From assembly GCA_903920695.1 (NCBI GenBank), contig CAIXNB010000131.1, positions 1 through 44,390 of the forward strand: a DNA stretch of 44,390 nt, read 5' to 3'. The stretch comes from an uncultured beta proteobacterium (lineage in GTDB: Bacteria > Pseudomonadota > Gammaproteobacteria > Burkholderiales > Burkholderiaceae_C). Below, piece after piece: positions 9,477 through 18,461 of this stretch; the first letter of the stretch is position 1, and every line of letters starts with the position of its first letter. Below the pieces are notes generated by a model. The model was not told the DNA's origin and ran no database searches. It worked only from the letters and a program-made list of their open reading frames with translations. The position numbers and the translations under genes were made by a program.

Positions 9477-11296
9477 TGGCCACCGCTCGCGTGCGCTACC
9501 AGGTTCGGCTGCTGGACCTGCATGCCCATCTGTTTCAAGTCACGCTGAGCATCGCCGAGCCCGCTGCGGTGCAGCGCCTGAGTCTGCCGGTGTGGATTCC
9601 GGGCAGCTATTTGGTGCGCGAATTTTCGAAGAATCTGCAACGCCTGCAGGCGCATCAGGGCAACGACAAAGTGGCCTTGACCCAGCTTGACAAATGCAGC
9701 TGGCAGGCCGAATGCGACAGCCGCAAACCTTTGCTGCTGCGCTACGAGGTCTACGCGTTTGATAACTCGGTACGCACCGCCTGGCTCGACGCCAGCCGTG
9801 GCTTCTTCAACGGCAGCAGCCTGTTCCTGCAAGTGCAGGGCCAGGAGCAGGCGCCCCATGCGCTGGAACTGCTGGCCAACGCGGCTCTAGCCAAGTGGCA
9901 GGTGGCAACCGGCCTGACGCCCGACCGAATCAAGAACAATGGCTTTGGCAGCTACATCGCCACCAATTACGAAGAACTGGTCGATTGTCCGGTGGAAATG
10001 GGCAACTTCTGGAGCGGCTCCTTCTTGGCCGTTGGCGTCAAGCACCGTTTTGTTGTCACCGGCGCGCCACCCAGTTTTGATGGCGCCCGATTGCTGGCCG
10101 ACACGCAGAGGATCTGCGAAGCGGAGATCCGCTTCTGGCATGGCGGAAAAGCCGGCAAACGCTCGCGCAGCAAAGCGCCGCACTCGAATTACCTGTTCAT
10201 GCTCAACGCCGTGGGCGACGGCTACGGTGGCCTGGAACACCGCAACTCGACCGCGCTGATTTACACGCGCAAAGATCTGCCGCGTCTGTCCAACCCGGCC
10301 CTCGACGCTGGCACCGGCAATTCAAGCGCAGCCGCCGCATCAGACGGCTACGTCACCCTGCTCGGACTGATCAGCCACGAGTACTTTCATACCTGGAACG
10401 TCAAACGTCTGCGGCCCGCCGAGTTTTCCGCCTACAACCATGGGCGCGAAAACTATACGCAACTGCTCTGGTTCTTTGAAGGCTTTACCAGCTATTACGA
10501 CGATCTGCTGCTGCGCCGCGCCGGACTGATTGACGACAAGGTTTACCTCAAACTGCTGGGCAAGACCATCAACCAGGTGCTGCAGACGCCCGGGCGCAAG
10601 GTGCAAAGCGTGGCGCAAGCCAGTTTCGACGCCTGGATCAAGTACTACCGGCAGGACGAGAACACACCCAACGCCACCGTCAGCTACTACACCAAGGGCG
10701 CACTGGTCGCCCTGTGCCTGGACCTGAGCCTGCGCCAGCAGGGCAAGACCACGCTCGACGCCGTCATGACCGCTCTATGGCAACGCTGCCAGGGCGGTCC
10801 GATGACCGAGGACGACCTATGCCGCGTCATCGCTGATTTGTCGGGAAGATCCTTCGCCCCCGAGTTGGCGCGCTGGGTGCACGGCACCGCTGACTTGCCA
10901 CTGAAGCAGCTGCTGCAGGGCCAGGGCATCAGCGTGCAGGAGGAAGTGGCCCCGCTGGCACAGCGCCTGGGCCTGCGGGCGAGCGAGGGCAGCGCAATCC
11001 TGATCAAAACCGTCCTGCGCGGCGGCGCGGCCGAACAGGCCGGCTTCGCAGCCGGCGACGAGTGGCTCGGCATCGAGGTCGGCCCCGTCAAAGCGAGCAG
11101 CCAATGGCGCCTCACATCGCTCGACGACCTGTTGCTGTACGCAGGCACGGCCTCAAAAGTCGGTGCGCTGGTGGCACGCGACAAGCGCCTTTACAAATTG
11201 AACCTGACGCTACCCAAGGCCAGCAGCAGCTGGCGGTTGGCACTCCATGACAAGCAGCTCGCGGGGCAGTGGCTGGATCAAGCCAGCACGCCCTAA
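9476..11296 (+). CDS. M61-family (glycyl aminopeptidase-like) metallopeptidase with PDZ domain
   Basis: The 606-residue protein matches the M61 family. An N-terminal beta-rich domain includes [17 protein letters not shown]. The zinc motif H301-E-Y-F-H305 follows, with the third ligand E335 in [14 protein letters not shown]-terminal PDZ domain lies near residues 480-570 ([27 protein letters not shown]). No signal peptide is evident. The ATG overlaps the dsbC stop by one base, so translation is probably coupled. Members remove N-terminal small residues in vitro, but physiological substrates are poorly known. Confidence 0.9.
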   Translation: MATARVRYQVRLLDLHAHLFQVTLSIAEPAAVQRLSLPVWIPGSYLVREFSKNLQRLQAHQGNDKVALTQLDKCSWQAECDSRKPLLLRYEVYAFDNSVRTAWLDASRGFFNGSSLFLQVQGQEQAPHALELLANAALAKWQVATGLTPDRIKNNGFGSYIATNYEELVDCPVEMGNFWSGSFLAVGVKHRFVVTGAPPSFDGARLLADTQRICEAEIRFWHGGKAGKRSRSKAPHSNYLFMLNAVGDGYGGLEHRNSTALIYTRKDLPRLSNPALDAGTGNSSAAAASDGYVTLLGLISHEYFHTWNVKRLRPAEFSAYNHGRENYTQLLWFFEGFTSYYDDLLLRRAGLIDDKVYLKLLGKTINQVLQTPGRKVQSVAQASFDAWIKYYRQDENTPNATVSYYTKGALVALCLDLSLRQQGKTTLDAVMTALWQRCQGGPMTEDDLCRVIADLSGRSFAPELARWVHGTADLPLKQLLQGQGISVQEEVAPLAQRLGLRASEGSAILIKTVLRGGAAEQAGFAAGDEWLGIEVGPVKASSQWRLTSLDDLLLYAGTASKVGALVARDKRLYKLNLTLPKASSSWRLALHDKQLAGQWLDQASTP

Positions 11297-11351
11297 AGCG
11301 GGACATAGAGACTCAATGCAAGCAAGCCATCAAACCCACCCGGAGAATCCC

Positions 11352-12131
11352 ATGACATACGAAACCATCAACACCCGCACGGAAGCCGGCAAAGTCGGCG
11401 TCATCACCCTGAACCGGCCGAAGCAACTCAATGCGCTCAACGACCAATTGATGACCGAGCTCGGCGCCGCACTGAAAGCCTTCGACGCCGACCCGGCAAT
11501 CGGCTGCATGATCATCACCGGCAGCGAAAAGGCGTTTGCCGCCGGCGCCGACATTGGCGCCATGGCGACCTACAACTTTGCCGACGTCTACAAAAGCGAC
11601 TTCATCACGCGCAACTGGGAACAGATTCGCAGCGTGCGCAAGCCCGTGATTGCAGCGGTCAGCGGCTTTGCCTTGGGTGGCGGTTGTGAGCTGGCCATGA
11701 TGTGCGACTTCATCATCGCCGCCGACAACGCGCGCTTTGGCCAGCCTGAAATCAAACTCGGCATCATCCCCGGCGCTGGCGGCACCCAGCGCCTGCCGCG
11801 CGCCGTTGGTAAAGCCAAGGCGATGGACCTGGCGCTGACCGGGCGCATGATGGACGCCACGGAAGCCGAGCGCGGCGGACTGGTGAGCCGCGTCGTGCCA
11901 CTGGACAAGCTGATGGAAGAAACGCTGGCCGCGGCCCTGATGATTTGCGACCACTCACAGATCGCCACGATGGCGGCCAAGGAATCGGTCAACCGGGCTT
12001 TCGAGAGTTCGCTTAACGAAGGCATTCTCTTCGAGCGCCGCCTGTTCCATTCAATGTTTGCCAGCAGCGACCAGAAGGAAGGCATGGACGCCTTTGTCAA
12101 CAAACGCAAGGCAAACTTCAAAAACCAGTGA
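11352..12131 (+). CDS. Enoyl-CoA hydratase
   Basis: The 259-residue crotonase-fold enzyme carries the full hydratase signature. [11 protein letters not shown] supplies the first oxyanion-hole NH and [19 protein letters not shown] supplies the second. Two catalytic glutamates are present, in GGCELA and in FGQPEIKLG. It should hydrate trans-2-enoyl-CoA in beta-oxidation. The ATG at 11352 follows a CGGAGA ribosome-binding site; the longer frame from 11247 overlaps the upstream gene and adds unrelated sequence. A strong terminator follows the gene. Confidence 0.94.
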   Translation: MTYETINTRTEAGKVGVITLNRPKQLNALNDQLMTELGAALKAFDADPAIGCMIITGSEKAFAAGADIGAMATYNFADVYKSDFITRNWEQIRSVRKPVIAAVSGFALGGGCELAMMCDFIIAADNARFGQPEIKLGIIPGAGGTQRLPRAVGKAKAMDLALTGRMMDATEAERGGLVSRVVPLDKLMEETLAAALMICDHSQIATMAAKESVNRAFESSLNEGILFERRLFHSMFASSDQKEGMDAFVNKRKANFKNQ

Positions 12132-12516
12132 GTGAGCGTGGGCTAAAGACCCGCGTGAGGGGAAAGACTCGCGTCTTCTGCTGGTAAGTTCCCTATCAAG
12201 TGAGTGCGTCGTTGAAAAGTTCGGACTTTTCAGCAACGCACTCATTTTTGTTGCGCTGCTGTAACACGTCTCAGACAACTTTTTTGGCGTGGCAAAAAAC
12301 AGTGTCCACCGGGACAGTGTGGCCCCTTCAGTTGGATGTTCTTGGTTCTGGATGGAACAAACGCAGCATCGCCACGCTTGCATTAGGAATTTCCCTACAC
12401 GCCGTCGGAATTGTCTGATTGACCCACGCCGACTGATCCGTCAACATGAAATTTCCGACCAAAGTTGGTCAGGACCATTGGGATGAACGCCATATTCTTT
12501 TTGCCTCAAGGCTTTG
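12132..12516. other. Intergenic stretch between echA-like gene and a membrane-protein gene
   Basis: This 385-base gap contains the terminator at 12202-12249. The rest shows no coding frame I can support. It includes an interrupted inverted pair, GTCGGAATT near 12405 and AATTTCCGAC near 12450, and a small TGTCC-ACCG-GGACA dyad near 12301. These could be leader structures of the gene at 12517, but no family is recognised. Confidence 0.4.
12202..12249 (+). terminator. Strong Rho-independent terminator after the enoyl-CoA hydratase gene
   Basis: GAGTGCGT pairs with ACGCACTC, and the inner arms GTTGAAAAGT and ACTTTTCAGC pair around a TCGG tetraloop with one C/A mismatch and one G-T wobble. The stem is directly followed by ATTTTTG. 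It ends the transcript from the 7.6-12.1 kb gene group. Confidence 0.9.
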
Positions 12517-13083
12517 ATGAACACAAGAAATAAGTCAGCAATCATTATGCTGTCAGCCGCCGCTTACATGGCAATGTTTGAACTGAACACGCTGCTGTTT
12601 TCGGATTTCTCATTCGCCACAAGCGTCGATTGGATATATTTCCCGAGCGGACTGCGACTTGCGTTCGTTCTGATTTTCGGCGTATGGGGAGCGCTTGGCG
12701 TCGTGGTCGCTTCAATCGCAGGGAGTCTCATCCACTATTTCAGCGGCGACATGGTGACCGCAGTTGGCGCGGGTCTCATTGAAGGACTGGCCCCTTTGCT
12801 TGCCAGATCTGTCAGCGTTCAAGTGCTAAATTTTGATTCGGAGTTACGGGATTTGACGGTTGAAATGCTATTCAAAGTCGTGGCCATGTTTTCGGTACTG
12901 AGCGCAACAATTCATCAGCTATGGTTCACGTTTCGAGGCTATTCAGATAACTTCATCAGCAACACAGCGGTCATGACTTTTGGGGATTTTGCGGGGACCG
13001 TCTTGCTGCTTTACGCGGCCAAATTTTTGCTTCATCAATTTCCGATTTTTGGAGAAGACCGGAAATTCTCCGAACTGGAATAG
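12517..13083 (+). CDS. Integral membrane protein of unknown function, MASE1-like
   Basis: I do not recognise a named family with certainty. The 188-residue protein has about five hydrophobic segments (roughly residues 8-30, 38-78, 80-98, 108-130 and 145-168) and a short polar C terminus. The stretch WIYFPSGLRLAFVLIFGVWGA resembles the N-terminal part of MASE1-type membrane sensor domains, but there is no output domain. The ATG at 12517 is used; a TTG one codon earlier is also possible. The gene is visibly AT-richer than its neighbours and stands alone between a terminator and a tRNA, which would fit a late arrival. Confidence 0.6.
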   Translation: MNTRNKSAIIMLSAAAYMAMFELNTLLFSDFSFATSVDWIYFPSGLRLAFVLIFGVWGALGVVVASIAGSLIHYFSGDMVTAVGAGLIEGLAPLLARSVSVQVLNFDSELRDLTVEMLFKVVAMFSVLSATIHQLWFTFRGYSDNFISNTAVMTFGDFAGTVLLLYAAKFLLHQFPIFGEDRKFSELE

Positions 13084-13267
13084 TCACATCGCAAGCACAG
13101 TCCTTGCGCCGCCATCCATGGGCTTCCGCCAAGCAATCGTGGTGCGCCTGATCATCCAGGCAGCAACACGGTCACGAATGAAGACTCTGCGCTGACGAAC
13201 GCATCTGATTGTTCAACAAATAGTGGGTTACAAGCGCGGCTGTTCAGAGAGCACAAACACTTTTCGT

Positions 13268-13273
13268 TATAAT
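13268..13273 (+). promoter_or_regulatory. Consensus -10 box of the tRNA-Met gene
   Basis: A perfect TATAAT lies 9 bases before the mature tRNA 5' end, so transcription would start almost at the tRNA itself. The matching -35 is weak (TTCAGA at 13243-13248, with a long 19-base spacer). Confidence 0.7.
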
Positions 13274-13282
13274 TCGCGCCTC

Positions 13283-13359
13283 GGCGCTTTAGCTCAGTCG
13301 GTTAGAGCGATGGAATCATAATCCACAGGTCCGCGGTTCGAATCCGTGAAGCGCCACCA
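13283..13359 (+). tRNA. tRNA-Met (anticodon CAT), with encoded CCA
   Basis: The 77-base gene folds as a cloverleaf. The acceptor stem GGCGCTT/AAGCGCC is perfect, the D-arm is GCTCAGTCGGTTAGAGC, the anticodon loop ATCATAA gives CAT at positions 34-36, and the T-arm holds GGTTCGAATCC. The 3' CCA is encoded. The top pair of the anticodon stem is an A-C mismatch. The sequence resembles elongator Met tRNAs of Burkholderiales. An initiator is unlikely because the 1-72 pair is a Watson-Crick G-C. A lysidine-modified Ile tRNA is less likely but cannot be excluded by eye. Confidence 0.93.
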
Positions 13360-13383
13360 GTCAGAACCTGCAAGGGACAAGGA

Positions 13384-13416
13384 AAGCCTGCTACTTTATT
13401 GGTAGCGGGCTTTTTT
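13384..13416 (+). terminator. Rho-independent terminator after tRNA-Met
   Basis: AAGCCTGCTAC (13384-13394) pairs with GTAGCGGGCTT (13402-13412) through 11 pairs, including one T-G wobble. A 7-base loop separates the arms and a run of six T residues (13411-13416) closes the structure. Confidence 0.9.
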
Positions 13417-13511
13417 GTTTTGGTGTCGCCTGTCTTGTCCATGTAGCCACCAGTACCTGATTTTGTACTGCGCAGTCAGCAAGTCGGTGCCGCCGCAGTG
13501 AACGGCCTCGT

Positions 13512-14861
13512 TCAAATCTCTCCCTGACCCGCAGCGTCATGGGTGACGCCAAACTGCCTGAGGATGGCGTTGCCCCTTAGTACAGCGGCGTCGAGCCCCT
13601 CCTTGGCGCTCTTCTTGCCGGCCAAAATATTCTCCAGTTCTGTTTCGATTGCCTCGCGAACCTGGATGTAGTTGCCCAGACGCAGGCCACGGCTGGCCAG
13701 CGTCGGTTTGGCGTTGAGCAGCTGGCTCACGCCGGTCCACTGCTCTGGATTGTCCCGGTAGAAGCGGTTGTCCGCCAGACCTTTGACGGCCGCCTTGGTG
13801 ATGGGCAGATAACCTGTGGTGGTGGCCCACCAACGCTGCTGCGACGGTTCAGTGATGAACTTCAGAAACTGCGCAATGCCTTTGTAGTCGGCCGGCTCGT
13901 GGCCTCGCATCACCCACAGTGTGGCGCCGCCCAAGGTGGAGTTCGCGTTTGGATAGGGTGCACCCCAGTGGGGTAACTGGCCTGTCCCCCATTCGAAGCG
14001 CAGGGATCTTTTGAAACTGCCAATGTTCGCTGACGACTGGACCAGCATGGCGCAATCGCGGTTGATGAACTGGGTATCCGGGGCATCGAGTCGGCCGCCA
14101 TAGGAAAAGACTTCTTCTTTTTGCCAGCGGGCCAGTGCCTCAACATGCATGCGGCCAAAATCGCTGTTGATGAGGAGTTTGGTATCGAGACCGGTGTAGC
14201 CGTTCTGATTGGTGGCGAAGGCCTGGTTGTGCCAGGCAAACGTGTTCTCAAGCATCGTCCATGACGGCCACGAGGCGGTAAAGCCACAACTGGCCGCGCC
14301 AGTGGCCAAGATTTTCCGAGAGGCGGTCTCGACCTCCTGCCATGTGGCGGGAGGCGTATCGCCGAGCCCGGCCTTCTTGAAAATATCCTTGTTGAAATAG
14401 AGGATAGGGGTCGAAGCATTGAACGGCATCGACAGGAGTTTGTCGTCTTTCTCGTAGTAGTCGGAAATGGCATCGACAAAATCGGTCCACTGGGGCTCGA
14501 TCTGCTGTTGCCGCATCAGCCGCTGAACCGGGACGATGGCGTCTGACAACATCATGCTCAGCGTGCCAACCTCCGCGACCTGAACGATATTGGGATGCTT
14601 CTTCTGCCGATAGGCGGCCACGGCTGCGGCCTGCACCTCGTAATACGAACCTTTGTAGACGGCCTTGACCTCGAACGCCTCCTGACTCTGGTTGAACTGC
14701 CTCACCAATTCGCCAACCGCCTCGCCGAGTTGTCCGTCCATGGCGTGCCAGAAGGAAATTTCGGTCCTGGTTTGCGCTTCACAAACACCTGCAATCAGAG
14801 CGAGTGCCAGCACCGAGAACAAACGCATGGCGCGCCGGATGTGGCACCACAATTCAGCCAT
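13512..14861 (-). CDS. UgpB-like ABC transporter substrate-binding protein
   Basis: The 449-residue extracytoplasmic solute-binding protein has a signal peptide (MRLFSVLALALIAGVCEAQ after a short basic leader). It follows UgpB closely: ISFWHAMDGQLGEAVGELV near the mature N terminus, IVQVAEVGTLSMM, and MPFNASTPILYFNKDIFKKAGL. UgpB delivers glycerol-3-phosphate or glycerophosphocholine to the UgpAEC permease. No permease or ATPase gene is adjacent. ATG 14861 is preceded by GAGG about 10 bases upstream; an alternative ATG at 14828 would start directly at the signal peptide. The gene begins 14 bases after the patatin-like gene ends, so the two are co-transcribed. Confidence 0.87.
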   Translation of the reverse strand: MAELWCHIRRAMRLFSVLALALIAGVCEAQTRTEISFWHAMDGQLGEAVGELVRQFNQSQEAFEVKAVYKGSYYEVQAAAVAAYRQKKHPNIVQVAEVGTLSMMLSDAIVPVQRLMRQQQIEPQWTDFVDAISDYYEKDDKLLSMPFNASTPILYFNKDIFKKAGLGDTPPATWQEVETASRKILATGAASCGFTASWPSWTMLENTFAWHNQAFATNQNGYTGLDTKLLINSDFGRMHVEALARWQKEEVFSYGGRLDAPDTQFINRDCAMLVQSSANIGSFKRSLRFEWGTGQLPHWGAPYPNANSTLGGATLWVMRGHEPADYKGIAQFLKFITEPSQQRWWATTTGYLPITKAAVKGLADNRFYRDNPEQWTGVSQLLNAKPTLASRGLRLGNYIQVREAIETELENILAGKKSAKEGLDAAVLRGNAILRQFGVTHDAAGQGEI

Positions 14862-14875
14862 GAAAGAGCCCCGCC

Positions 14876-16333
14876 TCATGGACGACCACCCTTGGGCGCC
14901 GGCCGATCCGCCAGGAAGTCCTGAATCTTCTGCTGGTTCTGCGCCACCACCTTGGCCGCAGCAGTGCGCAGCAACTGCCGGTCGCATTCGGACTCCACCA
15001 TGAACTTGGTCGGGATCTTGGCCAGGCGCTGCTGCACATCGTCGGGCGAGGTCAGGGGTGGCGTCTCAGTGCGGCAAGCGGCCGGCAAATCGCTCAGATC
15101 CTCCTCCCAACGCGCGCTCTCGTGGTTCAGAAAAATAATGCCAAGGGTTGAGTCATCCGGAAATACCCCCTCAACCTGAAGGCTGCGGTAAAAGAGCGAC
15201 CAATAGGCGGTCGCACGTTCCTCCATCACCTTCGGGATGCGGGCGAAGTCGTAGTTGAAGATGGTCCAGGGTTGGCTGCGTGCTTTTAGTTCCTTGAACC
15301 CCACCGAGAACGGAAAAGCGCTGTTGAAGGCCAGGATCAGGGCGCGGCGCACCTTGTGATCCTGCATCTGCTTCTGAAACGTGAATAAGAGGGATTCCAG
15401 GCCGAGGTTTTCGTAGAGTCCGCCGTCGCCCGTGTGCCAGTAGTCCAGGTCGTCACCCACCGTGAAGGTGATCGGCCCGAGAAAGGGCGGGAACGAAGCG
15501 GACGCGGTAACCGCTACTGCCACTTTCAAGGGACAAGGATCGATCTGCAGTTCAAGCGGAGATACCGGCAGCAGCGATTCCCAGCGCTTCTTCATGACCT
15601 CCGGATAGGTGCGGGTGATTCCCCGATCAAGCAGCGAGCGGTCCAGATCGGCAAAGAAGTCGTACTGCGCGGTATCGGGCGTGAGTGTGGTGAACATGAG
15701 GCGCCGACCACTGTTGTACAGCGTGCTGTTGATCATCAGCGTCGGGCTGTCGCCGCTCGCCTGTCGCGCGGCCAGGTCGGTGAACGTGCCCTGGCCCAGC
15801 AGGCGCTCTTCAAGGATCTCGCGCAGTGATTGGGCTGCCAGGGCCGAATTGAGAATGAAGCGACTCGAATTGAGCTGGCGCCAGATGACGGCGCTCTGGA
15901 AGTTCTGGCCCAGCTTGGCCTGAAAGTCGGTAAAGAAAGCTTGGTAAACCGGCGACATCGTGCCGTCCGGCGCTAGAACTGGCGTCTGGCGCGCAGGTTT
16001 GTGCAATGCGTAGTAGGCAGCCGAGAGCCCGCCCCCGGAAACACTCGAAACAAACGAGACCTGCTCAAGCACAGAACCCCCCTGCGGGGATCGCAGGCGG
16101 CCCAGGGCCTCCAAGCCCGCTGCGCTGTAGATGGCCGCCCGACTGCCACCGCCCGAGAAGGCAACGCCCACGGCAGTGTCCTGCGGCGCGGCGGGCCTGA
16201 TACACGTTGTCTCCGCACCGACTTTGGGCAGACGTATCACCTCAGGCGAAACGCATGCCGTCAGGCAGAGCGCGACTATCGTCCAAATCGCCACCAGCAG
16301 CCAACGCGACCGACACCGCAAAGTTGCAAGCAT
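14876..16333 (-). CDS. Patatin-like phospholipase lipoprotein
   Basis: The 485-residue protein has a lipoprotein signal with lipobox LTAC (Cys27). The patatin fold follows: oxyanion-hole motif SGGGSRA (residues 60-66), nucleophile Ser99 in SVSGG, and the catalytic Asp in WHTGDGGLYENLG. Patatin-like enzymes hydrolyse acyl esters of phospholipids; here the enzyme should be anchored to the envelope. ATG 16333 is chosen because GAGGAA precedes it at good spacing and it begins the signal peptide; the frame continues upstream to 16471 without features. The UgpB-like gene directly downstream suggests a link to released glycerophospho-compounds (inference). Confidence 0.88.
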   Translation of the reverse strand: MLATLRCRSRWLLVAIWTIVALCLTACVSPEVIRLPKVGAETTCIRPAAPQDTAVGVAFSGGGSRAAIYSAAGLEALGRLRSPQGGSVLEQVSFVSSVSGGGLSAAYYALHKPARQTPVLAPDGTMSPVYQAFFTDFQAKLGQNFQSAVIWRQLNSSRFILNSALAAQSLREILEERLLGQGTFTDLAARQASGDSPTLMINSTLYNSGRRLMFTTLTPDTAQYDFFADLDRSLLDRGITRTYPEVMKKRWESLLPVSPLELQIDPCPLKVAVAVTASASFPPFLGPITFTVGDDLDYWHTGDGGLYENLGLESLLFTFQKQMQDHKVRRALILAFNSAFPFSVGFKELKARSQPWTIFNYDFARIPKVMEERATAYWSLFYRSLQVEGVFPDDSTLGIIFLNHESARWEEDLSDLPAACRTETPPLTSPDDVQQRLAKIPTKFMVESECDRQLLRTAAAKVVAQNQQKIQDFLADRPAPKGGRP

Positions 16334-16660
16334 TAGTGCTTCCTCATCCAAAGCATGCGGCAAGAAATGGACCCATCCGGCGCTTCGGCAATGTGAAATG
16401 ACATGACGCAGGTTCGCTCCTAGGTTCACGGCCCTTGGCCCACAAGAAGAGCCCATTGAGAGCAAGACCAAAACACGCGCCGCAGCTCAAAGCTTAGGTC
16501 CATCGCGAGTTACTGGGCTTGACCTGCAACAACGAACGCACGCTTATACGCAATATGCCAAGAACAATGCAAGCAGGCAGTGACCAACAGAGCCGGCGAA
16601 TTAGGCCGGGTTTGACCACGCCTTAAGACGGATTCGTGGTGGCCAAGCCACCGACCGGTC
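16334..16660. other. Intergenic leader region of the patatin-like gene
   Basis: This 327-base stretch separates the patatin-like gene (leftward) from the end of the DUF1993 gene. Apart from the candidate minus-strand promoter at 16543-16572 I see no gene, repeat or terminator. That promoter would leave a leader of about 200 bases. Confidence 0.5.
16543..16572 (-). promoter_or_regulatory. Candidate sigma-70 promoter for the patatin-like/UgpB-like operon
   Basis: On the minus strand TTGCAT (16572-16567) and TATAAG (16548-16543) are spaced by 18 bases. The hexamers match the consensus at four and five of six positions. It is the best candidate in this gap, but nothing confirms it. Confidence 0.4.
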
Positions 16661-17167
16661 TCAAGGATTGCCGAGGTAGTCGCGCTTACCGATCTCAACG
16701 CCGTTGTGGCGCAGGATGTTGTAGGCGGTGGTGACATGAAAGTAGAGGTTCGGGATCGCGCTGCCGAGCAAGAATTGCATGCCCTTGTAATGGGTCTCGG
16801 TTTCGCCGCGCCGGACTACGATGTCATTGTCTTCCGTGCCATCGATCTGCGCCGGGCTCACGCCCTCCACAAAAGCCAGTGTCTTGGCAATGCGTGCCTT
16901 CAATTCGGACAGCGTCTTTTCATTGTCTTCGTGCACCGGATTGTCGATCCCGGCCAGTCGCGCCACGGCGCCTTTGGCGGAATCACAGGCAATCTGCACC
17001 TGCTTGGTAAACGGCAGCATGTCGGGGAACAGGCGGTAGCTCGTCAGCGTGGCCGGGTCAATCTTTTTGGCATCGACGTGCGCCTGCGCCTTGTCCAGAA
17101 TGTTCGACAGGTTGCCGAGGATGCTGGCAAAACGGGGCACGCTCGCTTGGTACATGGACAGGTTCAT
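16661..17167 (-). CDS. DUF1993-family protein
   Basis: The 168-residue cytoplasmic protein belongs to DUF1993, a four-helix family related to DinB. It starts MYQASVPRFASILGNLSNILDKA, contains RLFPDMLPFTKQVQIACDSAKGAVARLAG, and ends with FHVTTAYNILRHNGVEIGKRDYLG, all typical of the group. The biochemical role is unknown. ATG 17167 fits the family start; the longer frame to 17212 adds an unrelated basic stretch. Confidence 0.88.
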   Translation of the reverse strand: MNLSMYQASVPRFASILGNLSNILDKAQAHVDAKKIDPATLTSYRLFPDMLPFTKQVQIACDSAKGAVARLAGIDNPVHEDNEKTLSELKARIAKTLAFVEGVSPAQIDGTEDNDIVVRRGETETHYKGMQFLLGSAIPNLYFHVTTAYNILRHNGVEIGKRDYLGNP

Positions 17168-17231
17168 AAAAACTCTCACTCTGGTTGCTACGGCACATGC
17201 ACGCGCAGGCATCTTAACTGTTTAACGCCAA

Positions 17232-17735
17232 TCAGGCGCGCCGGATTCTTTGCACCAGGGCGGTCGTGGAGTAGCCATCGACAAAAGGCAAGGCCAGTGC
17301 GCGTCCACCGTAGGCTTCGACAACACGCGTTTCTGCCAGCTTCGCCATGTCATAGTCACCGCCCTTGACCAGAATGTCGGGTTTGATTTCAGCGATCAAG
17401 TGCAGCGGCGTATCCTCTTCAAACCAGGTCACCAGAGTGGTACTGGCCAGTGCCGCCATGACAAAGGCGCGGTCGGCTTCATTGTTGAGTGGCCGGTCCT
17501 CGCCTTTGCCGAGCCGGCGCGCCGATGCATCAGTGTTCAGCGCCACCAGCAGACTCGCACCCAGCGCGCGCGCCTGGCTCAGATACATCACATGGCCGCG
17601 GTGCAGAACATCAAAGACGCCATTGGTGAAGACAAGCGGTCGCGGCAGACGGGCCACCCGAGCCGCCACGCTGGCACGCGCACAGATCTTGTCGGCAAGG
17701 GCGGCAAGGGCAGGTAAATCGGTCATAGCCTGCAT
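17232..17735 (-). CDS. rfaE2: D-glycero-beta-D-manno-heptose 1-phosphate adenylyltransferase
   Basis: The 167-residue protein is the stand-alone nucleotidyltransferase half of HldE. It adenylylates heptose-1-phosphate to ADP-heptose for lipopolysaccharide inner core. The cytidylyltransferase-like motif FTNGVFDVLHRGHVMYL carries the H45-x-x-H48 pair, and KPDILVKGGDY and FVDGYSTTALVQRI are also typical. The kinase half (RfaE1) is not in the window. A second ATG at 17726 is an alternative start. The gene ends 64 bases before the DUF1993 gene on the same strand. Confidence 0.92.
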   Translation of the reverse strand: MQAMTDLPALAALADKICARASVAARVARLPRPLVFTNGVFDVLHRGHVMYLSQARALGASLLVALNTDASARRLGKGEDRPLNNEADRAFVMAALASTTLVTWFEEDTPLHLIAEIKPDILVKGGDYDMAKLAETRVVEAYGGRALALPFVDGYSTTALVQRIRRA

Positions 17736-17750
17736 GCTAGCAGGCTGTCA

Positions 17751-18365
17751 TCAAGCCGGCCGCGTCTCCACAAAACTCGGACGCTGCATCAGTTTGTCGT
17801 GCAGTCTTTGCAGGTTGGGGTAGTCGCTGCGCCAGTCAATCTGGGCAAACCGGAAGTCGAGGTAGCTCAGCGCGCAACCGATGGCAATGTCGGCCAGGCT
17901 GAGATGGATACCGGCGCAATAGGCCTTGTCGCCCAGACCTTTGCTCATGGCCTTCAGGGACGCATGGACCTTGTCCATCTGACGCTCAATCCAGGCTTGG
18001 CTGCGCTCGGTGCTGCTGCGTCCGGCCCAGCTTGCTTCGAGCCGCGCCAGAATCAAGGCATCGAGCACGCCATCGGCCAGTGCCTCCCAGGTTTTGACCT
18101 CGGCCCGCTCGCGCCCGACCGTCGGAATCAACTTGCCCACCGGCGACAAGGTATCGAGGTATTCAACAATCACGCGTGAATCAAACAAGGCTTCGCCGCC
18201 CTCCATGACGAGGCATGGAACCTTGCCCAGCGGGTTGGTTTCTGCGATCGTGGTTTGCGCGGTCCACACATCCTCCGTTACAAAGACGTAGTCCAGTTTC
18301 TTCTCGACCATGACGACGCGCACTTTGCGCACATAGGGGCTGGTATTGGATCCGATTAATTTCAT
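17751..18365 (-). CDS. Glutathione S-transferase family protein (YibF-like)
   Basis: The 204-residue protein has an N-terminal thioredoxin-like domain (MKLIGSNTSPYVRKVRVVMVEKKLDY, then NPLGKVPCLV with the cis-Pro and FDSRVIVEYLD for gamma-glutamyl binding). A helical C-terminal domain contains LSLADIAIGCALSYLDFR. The candidate catalytic residue is Ser6 or Ser9 in the first loop. The substrate cannot be inferred. The gene lies 15 bases upstream of rfaE2 on the same strand and diverges from purB. Confidence 0.9.
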   Translation of the reverse strand: MKLIGSNTSPYVRKVRVVMVEKKLDYVFVTEDVWTAQTTIAETNPLGKVPCLVMEGGEALFDSRVIVEYLDTLSPVGKLIPTVGRERAEVKTWEALADGVLDALILARLEASWAGRSSTERSQAWIERQMDKVHASLKAMSKGLGDKAYCAGIHLSLADIAIGCALSYLDFRFAQIDWRSDYPNLQRLHDKLMQRPSFVETRPA

Positions 18366-18449
18366 GAGCGCTCTACTGTTGCGGGAGCATTCATTCTATA
18401 CATGCGCTTACAACTCGGCCGGTCAGGCATCGGGCCACGGCGCGCAACC

Positions 18450-18455
18450 TACAAT
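18450..18455 (+). promoter_or_regulatory. -10 box just upstream of purB (possible leaderless mRNA)
   Basis: TACAAT ends 6 bases before the purB ATG at 18462, which would place the transcript start on the A of ATG. No Shine-Dalgarno sequence precedes the start. The arrangement matches that at 7609. Confidence 0.5.
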
Positions 18456-18461
18456 CCGATC

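Noticed and set aside
13187..13200. CTGCG-CTGA-CGAAC, a near-match to the shared palindrome upstream of tRNA-Met
   Set aside because: The first base breaks the dyad, no -10-like hexamer lies 36 bases downstream, and the tRNA has its own consensus TATAAT at 13268.
13283..13359. Reading the CAT-anticodon tRNA as lysidine-modified Ile2 or as initiator
   Set aside because: The acceptor stem begins with a paired G-C, excluding the initiator, and the body resembles elongator Met tRNA of Burkholderiales more than Ile2.
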